This document shows positions 1 to 12,550 of a stretch of 64,000 nt of DNA, in pieces. Under the pieces are notes generated by a model, which ran no database searches, was not told the DNA's origin, and saw nothing but the letters and a program-made list of their open reading frames with translations. Numbering within the stretch: position 1 is the first letter of the stretch; each line of letters opens with the position of its first letter. This DNA is from Meconema thalassinum. Its lineage: Eukaryota; Arthropoda; Insecta; Orthoptera; Tettigoniidae. The stretch is taken from assembly GCA_946902985.2 (NCBI GenBank), contig OX336389.2:168154704-168218703 (forward strand). The letters run 5' to 3'. The translations under genes were made by a program, and so were the position numbers.

Positions 1-2789
1 TTATCAACATAATTTAAAGTTTCCTTATGGAAATTACATCAGCTATAAATAACAATAACTTGTTATAGCCGCACAATAACTGGCTTCAAATGACATCCTA
101 ATCCCTCATATCATTTTCAAATCATTAGCTGAGTTTATCATATCCTTATGGGATCAATTTAATTATTCAGATTGTGATATTATAACTTTTAGCATATATT
201 AAATTAAGATACAAATGATTCACCTGTGATCTGCAGGAATTATTAATTTTAAATTGACCAGCACATGTAACTCTGATAACATTGCATTTATTATGACGAT
301 TAATTGAACAGTAATTCAGTAACTGCCATTGCACTGTTTTCCACCGTTGGAACTACTTAATATAATTACAAATATAAAGCACATTCTAAGTCCATTGAAC
401 TTAGGACTGCATAAGCCCCTATACATCCTGGCATGATCATAATCATTTACTATATCCACGAAGAAATTTATTAATTGATTTATTAATCGTATTAATAAGT
501 TGGAATGGTATTTCTCATGTCCAACAGTTGCCACCATAAGACCACTATAAAGTGTCTACAACTCATAATTCATTGTGCTTATACTCAAAGTGCAGTTCCA
601 AATCCATTTGACATAATGACAAATAATCCTCAAATTATTATAAACTCTCGTAATCTGCATTCCTAAATCTGGTCAAAATTTCCCTAATGTGACTGAGCAT
701 CATAGGCTTTGTATTCTTGTGCAATCTGAATTAAATTACTGTAAAGTCTAGGATCATAGATCATGAACCATAATTATAATCTCAATGCCATAAATTAATG
801 AATATGCTACAATCATTACCGCTGCAAAAAGTCAAACGTTCCGTTCGCAATCGCCTTCATGGTAAAAATCGCCATGAGGAAAAAAATCCTAAGTTTAGAA
901 TTATTAAATATTATAAAACAAAATAATTATTAAATATCGGAATTTATGTGTGTGAAAGATCTCAATATCTTGAAAATAATTTGCTCTCCAAGTTTGGAAA
1001 TTCATTCGAAATATATTTTAGCCACCTGGAAGAAAGAACATAATTAAATCATGGTGTTGGTTTGCCCTAAATGTTCAGAAGGGTGTGGTGTGAATATATG
1101 CCCAAGTTGACGATGAATGTGTTTCCCATATTTTCCCACGACGAATTAATCTTGATTCTGTTCTTTAATTTGCAAGATCGGCGTTTAAGAAAATCGTTTA
1201 ACGCCAACATCATCGTGATGCCTGGTCTACAGTGTATTCAGCCTCTCCGAATCCCGGATTCGTCCTCACCATCAAGTTTCCCTATTAAATGCTTAAGCCA
1301 TTATCTTGAAGTATATGAAAAGTTCCATAAATGTTCCCATATTCTTCTTGAGTGAAAGTATCATAGTGGATGACATCAGACACCCCCTAAAAAGAATTAG
1401 GTGTACGCCACTGCTGAAGAAATGTTCCATGTATTTCACTGATATGGAATGGACGGTGTTGTTTCGATACTGTTAATAATTTATTAATGCTCTTGCTGGC
1501 AATCCGGTTATTTGTTGAATGTATTATGTTCAATAAGATGCAATTACTATTGTAGAAATGTTCAACATTGACTGACTATATGCCGGGTTTCGTAGCACGA
1601 CAAGGTCTGCTATTATATCGTGTGCTTTAACATGTTGCATATTAATGTCTCCGTATTCTGGCGTTCCACGGTGAATTTGTCAAGTCCGATTTGTAGCTGT
1701 GTTAATGTGTTCACTTGATAAAAATACAGTTTCTACTTACATTAGCCTCTTGGAGAAATCACTAATTTTAATTTTACCTGTCACTCGTAAATAAGTTATA
1801 ACAAGTACCGGTATTTCACAAGCAAATTGTAATGCTAATATCATAGTGTGGACACACGCTTCCCGAAGGTAGAATGATCGTCTCCGCAGACATGTGTTTT
1901 AAATCAGCAATAGAACAGACTAGAATGGAATGACCTCTCCGCACGTGTTACACATAGCACACCGGTTGCCCTGGTCACCTGATCCGTAGGAGTGTGGGGA
2001 ATTTCCACCCCTCATTTATTGCGTCATGACTTGTCAAAGCCGATAGGAGTTGAAGATGTTCGACACTCGCTTGTGCTAAATTTTAGCTCAATGCCATAAG
2101 GATGGGTCCATTTAGCAGCTAGAATAATTATGAAGAATGTTTCTTTAGCTCTAGGTCTGCTACAAACACATGCTGGAATACATTACAATATGTTACATTC
2201 ATCAACCACTTCCAAGGTTGCTTTACGAATCTCGGCAATTAAAGATCACCAACATGGTGGATTTCGGTCACAGTATTATACCTTGATTTGGCCTTGCGGA
2301 GAGTCCGGTTGGCATATTTCAATGCTAATTGCTGGAGTGTCACAAACTAAAATACGTCATACTGTAACAATGTGCAAGTACATTCTGTACAGAATTGTCA
2401 TTCGAGGTCTGGGTGCTGAGATCGATTTCAATCCCGTTATTAATGTAGGAAAATTGACTCCGCAGCTATCTGTAGATCACTACTGTCGTATGAGAGGTGA
2501 CCAGTTGAAGTATGGGTAACAGTTCGATATAGGGACACCAACTGTAATATTTTGTACAGTGATAAAACTAGGCAAAATACATATCCAATGATGAATAATA
2601 ATTCTGGAAGTGGTTTAGTAATAGATGTTTACTCTTCCACTGTCTATAACCCACCTGCCATTCCTTTTTGAGATCTTGACTTATGCAGCAAAGTTTGTGT
2701 TTTGTGTGCCATTACGGCGGTAATATATTGCCAACCCCGCACATACGCTACTGTATGCATATTTGAAATATTTGTTCCTTTACACTATG
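1..2789. other. AT-rich non-coding stretch
   Basis: No recognisable gene, RNA gene or repeat was found here. Open frames such as the 129-codon one at 2,130-2,519 match no family I know, lack low-complexity or domain signatures, and are of a length expected by chance. The sequence is AT-rich with short runs of ATT/AAT. It may be intergenic DNA or a decayed repeat with no copy in this window. Confidence 0.5.
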
Positions 2790-2793
2790 TTAA

Positions 2794-3707
2794 CCCGGGA
2801 GAGGTGGCACTTACTTGAGCAACGTTAGAGGTGGTGCGGCATCATTTCTGACCCCTCCCAATTATTTCTTTATAGTAACGACAATTATTTTGTTTATGCT
2901 AGCCGAATGATATGGCATGAACACATTCACTGAACTAACGAGCAAGTATATTTTTCTAAAATGAGAGTCATACATATATTATATATGGGTATTTACACTA
3001 TATTAGAAATATTTTATGTAATATCTGATAATTCTTACTTCAGTTTGCCTATTAACAATTTCAAAATGAATGATTAGACAAGTTTTAGATCATGTAGGGT
3101 TCTAGTTTTTCACCAATGACACATTTTAGAGAAGTCTCATGTTGCATTTTATTGGGGTTGCATTGTACACCATTTGTCTTTTCCAGTAAGGGTACACATT
3201 CTCTGATGAAGAGGCATATCATCGTCATTTTCTTCATCTGCATTCTGCTCAGTATCACTACAGGATTCTGCTATTTCTAGTTCATCTTCACTATCACTGT
3301 TTCACCTCCTAATATTTCTTCCTCTTCGACGTTTTGCAGAAGAGGTAACACCCTGGATTCTTGCTCTTCGTAGCTCAGACGATTCATAATGTTTTATTTT
3401 AACACTTATCTACAATAATTTCTATTTCGCGATCAGTCAGATACATTCTCGTGGAGTACGCGTAAGACTGGAACAGCTGTTCACTCTTCCAGTGGGACCG
3501 GTGGCACGGGGTCTTTTGGAACACATTACAACGCAGCTGGACAAAAATATATTTGTCTCGGCTCTCATACCTTCCACTAATAGGTTACTGCACTCAGACA
3601 ATAGATAAGGCATGTGGCAGGTATAGTCTGTGTGCAGTAAAGGGTAGGAACCCCAGCTTGACGAAACTGCGAGGGGTCACGAAGTCTCCCGCGCCACCTC
3701 TCCCGGG
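2794..3707 (-). mobile_element. piggyBac-like element, internally deleted
   Basis: The element has perfect 15-bp terminal inverted repeats (CCCGGGAGAGGTGGC) and is flanked on both sides by TTAA (2,790-2,793 and 3,708-3,711). TTAA is the invariant target duplication of the piggyBac superfamily, and piggyBac termini characteristically begin CCC. At 914 bp it is far shorter than an autonomous element of about 2.5 kb, so most of the transposase is missing. The remaining minus-strand coding matter is the acidic N-terminal part of a transposase. It could only move if supplied with transposase in trans. Confidence 0.82.
3149..3387 (-). pseudogene. piggyBac transposase N-terminal fragment
   Basis: Read on the minus strand from the ATG at 3,387, this fragment starts MNRLSYEEQE and then enters an acidic Asp/Glu/Ser tract (for example SDSEDELEIAE, then EENDDD). 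It ends in GKDKWCTMQP before a TAA stop. PiggyBac transposases have just this arrangement: an acidic low-complexity N-terminus followed by a segment with Gly-Lys-Asp and Trp. A one-base shift near 3,300 separates the ATG from the acidic tract. No catalytic DDD core is left. The call rests on the enclosing TTAA and CCC termini as much as on the protein. Confidence 0.55.
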
Positions 3708-3711
3708 TTAA

Positions 3712-4014
3712 TAAGGCTTTCCATACCAACACAAACCTAACCTGGGGCTTACGCCCCAGACTACCTTGCTTGTGGTACAAGCAGTAATTTTCAGGCAGGT
3801 GTAATTTTTTGGCCAGATCATCGAGAAATGTATTTTATTTCGAAGAGCTTGACAACAATGCAGTCACGTGGCTCTCGCAGCAGTTCCATGACTGTGACAT
3901 GTATAGGAATATCCTGCAGTCATAATTAAACGCACATATTGTCGAAATTTATGTGTATTCGGAATTGCGGTAGTGTTAATGGCTTGGCTTTTTAGTGTGT
4001 CTGTCTAACCTAGC
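3712..4014. other. non-coding, nothing recognised
   Basis: A short stretch between the piggyBac remnant and the Helitron-like sequence. I see no gene or repeat signature. Confidence 0.4.
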
Positions 4015-4963
4015 CTATTATATATAAAGCAGAATGTTGGTTTGTTTGTCTGTTTGTCATTTATACAAATCTACACCGTTTCACCGATCTGAACCAAATT
4101 TTGTATACTTAAACTTTGGAACCCTGCGGGTAATTCTGTCCACTTGATATTTTGGACAACCCTCTCCAATCCCTACATTTAGAGTAACAGACAAAATGAA
4201 CTTGAAAACCACATTTTAAGGCCATAGAACCATTCATTTCCGCAGTAGTGTAACTGTAAGAATATTTTGCAGTAATAAGTCTATTGTTGGAAGGAGATGC
4301 GGGCTGCATCAAGCCGCCCCTACCCGTGTTCTGGTGCAGAATTGCGAAAATAGTTACATTTTGTGTTGCTTATAAATTGCAGTCATGGGGAGTAATTAGT
4401 GCAGAAAGATTTCTTAGGGCCCTTAAAACAGTTATCATCATGAAAATATTATGCCTCTGTACAAGTGCGATGGTGTTGTACAGTACATTGAGGTTATCAG
4501 CTGCAATAGGCATTGGTGCTTTCAAATTTACTTTCATTTATTCCGATCCTTATCCTTCAGCGCTATGTGGCGATAAATGACACCATTCCTACCTCAGGAG
4601 CTCAGGACAGCCGAAGTTTTCCAAAAGTGCTGAGATTATTTTCCTACCGTGCTATTGGTCTCTACTTTTCTAACAGCCAATGAGATATAGGCCCTAGGCA
4701 GTGTCTTTTATTTCACTTACTCCTCTTTCAAATCATATTTTTCAATTTGTTTGTAAATAACATGTGTCAGTACTGTTGTTAGAAAATAGCCGTTTCCCTA
4801 TTCATTTTTATCATTATGGGAAAATGACCAGAATGTTACGTCCCCACTACCACCACAAAAAATTATATATTTTTTTCTGTTAGTTTAAGCATCATGTGCC
4901 ATTTATATAGTAGTATTCATTATCATCCATAAAACAAATAAATCCACTGGGCACTACTGCTAG
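4015..4963 (+). mobile_element. possible non-autonomous Helitron
   Basis: The left part reads TATTATATATAAAGCAGAAT and then runs of GTTTGTCTGTTTGTC. This resembles the 5' end of insect Helitrons, which start TC followed by a TATA-rich stretch; here the expected TC is CC. The right boundary reads GGGCACTACTGCTAG followed by T, matching the Helitron 3' rule of CTRR followed by T. No Rep/helicase coding is present, so it would be non-autonomous. The 3' hairpin usually found about 10 nt inside the end is weak. Alternative: unrelated repeat with chance ends. Confidence 0.35.
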
Positions 4964-5085
4964 TATATTAATAAATGAAACAAGATCTGAAACGAAGTGC
5001 TGTGCCTATTTTGCCTTTCTTTATTGATATATTTTGTGTGTGTGCATTGCATCCTAGTGAAACAGTGATTTTCCTTTGTGTTTAG

Positions 5086-5506
5086 ATTGGTGTCGACAGG
5101 TTCGGCTCATCCAAACAAGTTTCGCAAATCATCAGAAGAATTCTGGATGGAGAATGTCCCTATTGAAATAGATGAAGGGTCATTCGACATCCCCTTGTTA
5201 GATGAAGGGCAGTCATCTGCTAGCACTTCAAGTGCGACTGGCTCTGCAGGTTCATGCAGCTCACAGTCCATTGGGTCGAGCCAAAAGGCTCATAAATCGA
5301 CGCTGCAAGAGGAAGTAGCGAAGGCGGTGAAGTCCTTTTCCGAGTTCGTAGAAGGGAGAAAAGAACGGGAGCCCACTCCGAATATCAGCAACAGTGATAT
5401 GAATTTCATGAATTCTGTTGTACAGGACATGCAGTTAATAGAACCAAAGAACCGCATAAGATTTAAAAGAGAAGTCTTAGAATTGCTTGAAAAATATATA
5501 GAATGA
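5086..5506 (+). CDS. terminal exon of a BESS-motif-like protein
   Basis: The open frame enters through a convincing splice acceptor (pyrimidine-rich TTTTCCTTTGTGTTTAG, exon starting at 5,086) and ends at TGA 5,504-5,506, so it looks like a 3' terminal exon of about 140 codons. Its middle is Ser/Gly/Ala-rich. Its C-terminus (FMNSVVQDMQLIEPKNRIRF and onward through LELLEKYI) resembles the BESS motif that ends many insect MADF-BESS transcription regulators, where it mediates protein-protein contact. The same architecture occurs in MADF/Myb-like accessory proteins of PIF/Harbinger transposons, so either a host regulator or a transposon accessory protein is possible. A candidate AATAAA lies near 5,838. 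No upstream MADF exon was recognised. Confidence 0.5.
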
Positions 5507-8460
5507 AGGTTTTCAGGATGATATTTGCATTGTTTAACCTTCCTTTCATCCTTTACTATAGGGTTAATTCCCAGTTCTCAAGGGTGAATTCCATGTTATC
5601 ACAGTTACGTAGATTACCGGTATGTACTGAGACCGTCGGTGGAGCTGTCAGGATAGCCAACAACCGCAATGACTTCCCTAACGTCTCATCCGTCGGATAT
5701 AATTGCCGTGAGGATCAGGTGAACTTCCTAATAGGCTAAAGCGGCACGAGAATCTGTAGTCCACAGGGATCGTGGTACATGGTGACGATGGTCATAGACT
5801 GCCTAAGGAAAGGTTCACCTTAAAAACTAGACTGAGAAAATAAACATCCAGACTTATGTAAAACACCGTGAAAATTTATTGTTAAAATTCACAAGCCCCT
5901 AGCCTAGTTCGGAGGGTTTCAATTGGCTAATCCGCAAGCTAATAAACAAACAAAAATAAAGAGCAGGTCCCTACCTGAGAAGTTACGGAAAACCCTCGCG
6001 AAAGATCTATCTCACAATAATAAAGCAACAACAGCAACACTAGGAAAATGGTACGACGCAAGTCCCTAGGTCAAGTTACAAGATCAAGCTAATATCAGAA
6101 GTTACATTTAACAGGGTGGCAAAACAAATCTAAGTTAGGATGATACCATCTCCGCATTTACATTTAACGTTAATTCATCTAGCTAAGTCCTATCAGTTAA
6201 TAACAAAATTTACGGCGATGACGTCCGTAATAGAAAACATTTACATTCAAAGCTAAGTGAACAGCCATGTAAAAAAAAACATTATTCTTAGTAACTAGGT
6301 GCTAACAGCACACAAGAAGGTAACATGTAGGATTCATACACTTGTACATCATAAATAATTAATGAGAGACAACAGTTTTATTAAAATGCCTGCCTGCACC
6401 TTGGTTTACTCTTTGTAAACCATAGTCATCTAAAGTGTGTAGTTACGGTGACGACTGCGTAGTTAAGACTACGTCTAACATCGCATGGCCTGCCCTCCAC
6501 AAGCTACGAACTCAAGGTTCGAGCAAGCTTCAGGTCGCTACAAAGTGTCAGCTGTCCTAGTCATTTCCTCAAAAGAAATACCTTCATTAGCACGGCCATG
6601 TCAGCAGGTTCCAAAATGCAAAAGAACAAGGTTAGATAGAAAGAATTCGTTAGTTAGCTTTTGTTTTACCAAAAATATGCGTTTTATTATTAAGATGTCG
6701 GTTTAGGTTATCGTTGGTTTATGGCGAATAATACTGACAATAGCCTGGGCACGGAGTGTCTCCACTGAGATCAATCTCCACCAAAAAGCCTCGACTCAAA
6801 AGTCGGAATACAATCAACGAGCAATAACAACTCGGACACACAATAACACAAGTTACCAGCGGCGCACAGCTCGCGTTCAATAACTCTGGGATGGGCCTGC
6901 ACACTCAGTCACCCTCCATAACATCTGCTCAAGGGGAACAATCCCGGACAAGGTACACACAAATACCTTCATACAATAAATACCTCCTATAACAGGGCGG
7001 CCTACAACGTACTATAGAAAACCTGACATAACTGTACACGTCAAACGACGGTACACGCAAAAGTGCGTTTAACTAACAAAAAACAATATATAAAAACATG
7101 TGATCAGATACAAGGTTGGACACTGGGTTCCATGAGCTAAATTGCAATCAAAGGAAGAGCGAATACAACAAGCATTCTGTCTTCTGTCAAAGTAATTCTG
7201 TCTCATAATACAAGCGTGCTCTCAAGGGCACTGGGTAAACCAGTTTATGTCGCTGCAGGCCACAACATTCCTGCGCGGTCGGACACAACACACACTAACT
7301 ATCAAGGCCGGCGATTTAACCAAAATAAAAACTGTACAACTGGCCTCATCATAAAACCTTTACCATAGGTTATAAACCTCGAAGAATACGTGTATAAAAC
7401 ACGCTATAAATCTGAATACAATAATATAATTCCGTCTTTCAAACCAAAGACATCTAAATGGTAGCAATGTCACATTGCTGGAGCTCTTTGCTCACAAAGA
7501 TATAATACTTCAGTAGTTGCTTGTACAACATCAAATAAATCCGTGTCTTCACATGACACTAACAAAATAATAATTGTGGCGCAGATTCCACACTCTGGAT
7601 CTGCTTAATGATACGTTGGGAACTGGGTTCGATGCTAGACAACGAAACATCCCTTCTACTTATAAGGTCTACATTTGACCTGATGGCTTCTGAGCAACAT
7701 CTCAAATGAAATATAATGCAGTTACAAAACTGGTAATTACAGTCGATTACCTAACTGATACGACTGCTCTAACGAAGTCAGGGGTGTAACAAAGACTGGA
7801 TGCAAAAAATGCAGTTAAAGAAATATAACCATGGCATCTGATTGCCATAACTTAAGTCAGCAAAGACTTGAAAAATCACCCCAGATAAGGTTAAACAAAG
7901 TAGCCTCAAATGACTACGGTCACGTTCAGCAAAAGATAGGCATTGACGCTCTACGACGTCCATCAAGCTGCACCAGGGCTGACCAAAATGTCTGACCCAA
8001 GGGTGTCTCACTCTAACTGAAATAAATGGCATCTAATTAGACTAGTACACTCCCTACCTTTAAAAATGGCTGTCACTGAGTTCGGTTGGTTCACAAACTA
8101 CATTAAACCTACTATACCACCAGAAACTAGAACGAGAAAGGGTGTACAAAAACTCACGAAATGGAGGAGCTCTCACTCAGCCCTCTGTTCAACGACATGG
8201 GTTGTACAAATTCATCCCTGGCTTTCCGGAACGGCATCGTCCTCATCAGGACTCCCATCTGGACTCTTCCAAAGGCCAGGGTTCGATCTGTCCCTGTCGA
8301 TAACTTCGTGGATGTACTGGACTTGCCTGGGAATTGCATCCTGGTTTCCTTCCTCCTCGTTCGCTGTTCTGGAAGTTCCACCATCATGCTGGTTCCAATA
8401 GATACATCACCCTCATACCATAGCGGTATTAGCCCATGATGTCGGTCTCAAACATGGTGT
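5507..8460. other. non-coding; possible decayed LTR retrotransposon 3' part
   Basis: No gene is recognisable. On the minus strand, a weakly coding stretch at 8,154-8,387 (charged, broken by stops in other frames) is followed by AAAGGTAGGGAG near 8,050-8,065. That could be a polypurine tract just before an LTR starting TGTACTAGTC. If so, the 2 kb of non-coding sequence down to about 5,860 would be a long 3' LTR on the minus strand. I found neither the other LTR end nor a second copy in this window, so this is only a suggestion. Confidence 0.2.
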
Positions 8461-8927
8461 AGAATAATTTGATCACGTGGGTGGTGGAATAAATCGTGTA
8501 GTAGTTCATTCTTTCACTTCAAAAATCACAACGTTCGTTGAAAATGTTACAGGCTTTAATACCATTGATAACACAGCCTTTACTTCGCAGATATTGAATT
8601 AATACGTGAGCAAGCACTGTTCTGTGGTTCTTCACGTGTGCTGACGCCACTTTTACATCACGTAGCATCCGTGAAATGTGCGTCGTTTGGTAATTGAAAA
8701 ATTCACTGTGGCAATTCAAATATATAGTACTTTCATAATCACAATCATTTAAAGTAGTTATAACACGTTTACCTCTATATTTTTCACCAGGCACTTGGCC
8801 TTCCACAAACACGTGGGTAAAAAAATGTGGTGTTACGGTAATGTTAGAATTTTCACTATACTTGCCAATTATTTCACAATATGCTTCTTGTTGTTCACTG
8901 TGCATAAATAACGGTGATTTATAGAAT

Positions 8928-9209
8928 ATTCGTGCACGATGGCACCCGATGATAACTTCCACGCTAAACAGCGGATATTTTCTACGTCTGACACGACGGC
9001 TATAACTTCACGCCAACACAAGGCGGATTTTCCAGATATAGTGCAAATAATTCACTATACAATTCTTACTTATCACTCGTATCGTAACGTATTCGTGCTC
9101 GATGGCAACAGATAACAATTTCCACGCTAAACAGCGGATATTTTCTACGTCTAACAAGACGGATGTAACTTCACGCCTACACGGGGCGGATTCTCCAGAC
9201 GTAGTGCAA
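8928..9209. repeat. two-unit direct repeat, ~119 bp units
   Basis: Two clearly related units, 8,928-9,046 and 9,091-9,209, are spaced 163 bp apart. Both start ATTCGTGC[A/T]CGATGGCA, contain TTCCACGCTAAACAGCGGAT and end GTGCAA. They differ by scattered substitutions. The minus-strand frame at 8,519-8,962 (147 codons) overlaps the first unit but matches nothing I recognise. A sequence duplication without known function. Confidence 0.75.
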
Positions 9210-9419
9210 GGCACAGGGTTACTCGAGGAAGTAGGTCGTCAAACCGAAGTCGTTGAGCGACTGCTTACATTCCTGTTTGCGTATCTGCAAGGGTATTACC
9301 TTACCTTAAGCGAAAATAACATTCTCCAAAATGTTTTAATAATGCGGCATGACGAAATGGAATATTCTGAGTCTCGTGGAAAGATAAAATTAATTAATAA
9401 GACCTCAGATAAATAATTA

Positions 9420-11435
9420 GCAGACTTCACCAAAGTCAAAAGTGCGATTCACCGCTACTTCAAAGAGCATAGCGTGAGCTCTCAGCTCCACGTGGCTTTC
9501 TGGGTGTGTTCAAAGGTACTACTTCCCATCATAAATGTGCTGTTATAAAAATATCACATGAACCTTAGCTCAGCGGGTTCAGTACCGTAGTTAGCAATAG
9601 TAGAGGAATGATTTTAACTGATGGGCCAAATAACAGGACCTTGCTGCACTCCGATGTGTGAAATGCAGCGATGTCCAATGTTAGGCCTAGAATTGGACAG
9701 TTACTTTTGGAACTTTTCACCATGCTTCATTAACTCCCTGAAATTCCCTTCAGTATTATTCTTACTCCAACAAAATGAATTTCAATCCAAAATCATTGCC
9801 AGTACCTCATGATCTAGAAAGAAGGAATTGGTTGGTTGAGAAAAGTAAAGAATTAAAACAGAGTGCTACTAAACTTTTTTGCTACAAAATTCATAAAGGC
9901 ATGCGGTTGCATTTAAATAGTTAACAATGAGATATACACAGCGCCAGGGAATGTTCTCAGCAGTGCCTACAAGCTGCTGCGAGAGATAGCGTCACCAGTT
10001 ACGTTGGCAGCGCGGCTGTCGCTTGTATCAAAACATTAAACTTTGTACTCACCACAGCCATTCATAACATACTGTAACAGTTTTTACTGGTTGGTCTGAG
10101 GAAATTCCACGGCAACTCTCCCTCTAGACTGACGAATGACATTTGAATTGAGAAATTGAAATAATAATTGATTGTAAGGTATTGAAAATGGATAAATGAA
10201 TTACTCGGTGGGCGCCATGGTCATGATCTCCCTAAAATGACCAAACATATAGTCACTTACACAATTTGTAGAGCAGCTGAGTTCTCTTCTTCTCAAGGAC
10301 GTGGTAAGACTCCGTCTTTAACCGAGATAGTATTTGTTTTGGGAATAAGGGATGACTTAAAGCTATTTCTAATTACTAAGGAAGAAAAGACATGCATCAC
10401 ATAATATAGAAGATTTAATTAAGATAAAAACAAGAAAATGACGATAAATGAGATTACATATAATAATTAAATGACTCTATTGCATTTACTTAGGCTCGGC
10501 GAAAATAGCAACTGGAGGTGGTCTATAAGTTAAAGTTAAAAAACAAAAGCTGGAATTTACGTGCCGATGAATTTACTGCAAATAGAGACTTTGCGTAATT
10601 CGCGTCATTTGGCTTACCAATGTAGATCATCTCTCGTCCTCGTGGTTCACGGCAGTGATGTGATGTTGGGCTGGTTCGTTGTCGTCCCTCCTCTACTCGG
10701 CATGATGCGCTGAATGGTGTTCATTGGATTTAACAGAGATGTGATATCTCCTCTGATGTATGGTTAGTGATGGGATATAATCCCTAAAATCACTCCTATG
10801 GTGATAGCCCAGACACGAATATCCCCATTGGTGCATATAGGCATGAATTCGCCTACCACACTCAACCGATACACTGTCTTACTTGCGAGCTCATAGAAAA
10901 CCCTCTCTGTTGTCCTCTAGTCAGAGAAGTGGCCCTTGTAATCTCCAGGAGCTTGCCTCCCACCTCGTCGTCGCTATTTCAAACTGTTCCACACCTCCCA
11001 CCAAGGAGTTCACCCTCTTCCAATCGTCTCTTCGTCACACCCATCACCAGACAAAGCACTCACGTCAGTGCTTTGTATCCATGTCCAAACGAGCAGCAGT
11101 AGACCTGGGACAAAAGGCCTGTCTCCCCGGCGAGTTTCCAGGAACGAGCAGCTCCCCTAGTCTTCAGCGCAATGGTTGGGACAATTCATACTGTGAATTG
11201 TCATTCCAGTAATCCTCTTGGTGTCAGCCTTTCAACCCTAAAATCTTGAAAACTACCACACTTCCCATTGCTATGTTCCTCCAGCCAAATGAAATGAATT
11301 CCTATGCATTGCAATGACGGATAAATGTCTTAAAAACTGATAATCAAAATGATAATAATATAGGAAATAATAATAATAATAATAAGTAAATCAAGGTATG
11401 TGACCTGACATGTGAACCAATATGAGAAAGCACTA
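9420..11435. other. non-coding, few recognisable features
   Basis: No gene was recognised. The segment 9,947-10,020 reappears inverted at about 12,340-12,412 (shared core AGCGTCA[C/T]CAGTT and TTGGCAGC[G/A]CGG), suggesting a dispersed repeat. The rest, including a 109-codon frame at 10,883-11,212, shows no domain signature. Confidence 0.4.
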
Positions 11436-11439
11436 ATAA

Positions 11440-12134
11440 TAATAATAATAATATTATTTTTTTACGAGGGAAGTGGAAAAATCTTGCATAAGACCTTGAG
11501 AAGGGTCCGCACTCCTCAAGAGTGTGGGATTCTTACCCACTAAAAAACCACACCCTGTCCTCTTGACGAAACCCATCCCGGGACCACTTTCGTATTACTT
11601 CAGGATGGAGTCATTTTCTTTGCTTCACAAGCACCATCTTACTTCTCCATACATAGCCCGCGGAACGCAGACTCAATCGACTAAATCGAGCAAGTCCCCA
11701 TCCGACTTCTTCTGACGAAGGACCACCTCAACAAAGAAAGCGACCGTATCCCAGCTGAGCTCGTTTCTCAGCATAATGCCAACTATATTGTCCGGCGTTA
11801 TTGGACCAACCTCAGCTTCAAGTTGTTGTTTTTCCGCTGCCCAACGATCGCAGACGAAAAACGTATGATAAACGTCATCTCGTTCGTTCTCGCAGTAAAT
11901 ACAAACTGGACTCCTTACTTTGGCCATACGATGAAGGTAACACCGAAAGTAGCCATGACCTGTCAACATCTGTGTCAGAAAGTAATTTATTTCTCCGTGT
12001 TTCCTACTCGTCCACTCGACCAGACTCGGTATCAGCCGAGCTGTCCATCTTCCTCTGTGATCGTCATTCCACCTCTGCTGCCAAAGTTCCATCTTGCGTG
12101 CTACGGCTTCCTTCCGGGCTTGAGCCTTGCCCAT
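11440..12134 (-). mobile_element. R1-like non-LTR retrotransposon, 3' fragment
   Basis: A 5'-truncated LINE on the minus strand. The coding end (11,673-12,134) is followed by a short 3' UTR and a simple-repeat tail of AAT/ATT units at about 11,436-11,460. R1/I-type LINEs commonly end in such tails. At its 5' side (plus coordinate 12,135) it abuts a long AAT microsatellite, so the truncation point is masked by the simple repeat. No target duplication was identified. Confidence 0.7.
11673..12134 (-). pseudogene. C-terminal end of R1-clade LINE polyprotein
   Basis: The frame begins with GKAQARKEAVARKMELWQQR. It contains WTARLIPSLVEWTSRKHGE, then TQMLTGHGYFRCYL, then a Cys/His cluster (CIYCENERDDVYHTFFVC). 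This is the post-RT C-terminal region of R1/I-like LINE ORF2 proteins, whose tail carries a CCHC-type zinc-binding motif. The reverse transcriptase palm and the endonuclease are absent, so this is the last ~150 residues of a protein usually over 1,000 long. The frame itself has no internal stop, suggesting a moderately recent insertion. Confidence 0.75.
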
Positions 12135-12233
<99 letters not shown>

Positions 12234-12261
12234 TCAACGAGACTTATTAATAATAATAATA
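12134..12261. repeat. (AAT)n microsatellite
   Basis: An almost pure AAT repeat with one TTA interruption near 12,186 and a short break (CAACGAGACTT) near 12,236. Frames reading poly-Asn or poly-Leu through it are artefacts of the repeat. Confidence 0.95.
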
Positions 12262-12550
12262 AGCAAGTCCAACATATTACAATACTATACACACTGACGA
12301 TTTCGACAGCCCACACGTGAACTTCACCCTATCAAGGGCACCGTGCTGCCAACTAAACTGATGACGCTACCTCTCGCAGCTGCAAATAGCCACTGCGGAG
12401 AACATTTCCTGGGGCCTTGTATATAACCTATAGCCATTGATTACATTGATACACTTGAATGTCTTTTATAATCATTTTCCGTGTTGACATATATCTACTA
12501 GCCTATACTAGTAGGTGCAATAAGCTGAAGCTGGGCCAGGAGCTAATGGG

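Noticed and set aside
2130..2519. 129-codon open frame
   Set aside because: No recognisable domain, splice context or repeat relation; length is compatible with chance.
8519..8962. 147-codon minus-strand frame
   Set aside because: No family resemblance and overlaps a non-coding direct repeat.
11823..12320. 165-codon frame with a poly-Asn stretch
   Set aside because: Antisense to the R1-like coding end and extended by the AAT microsatellite.
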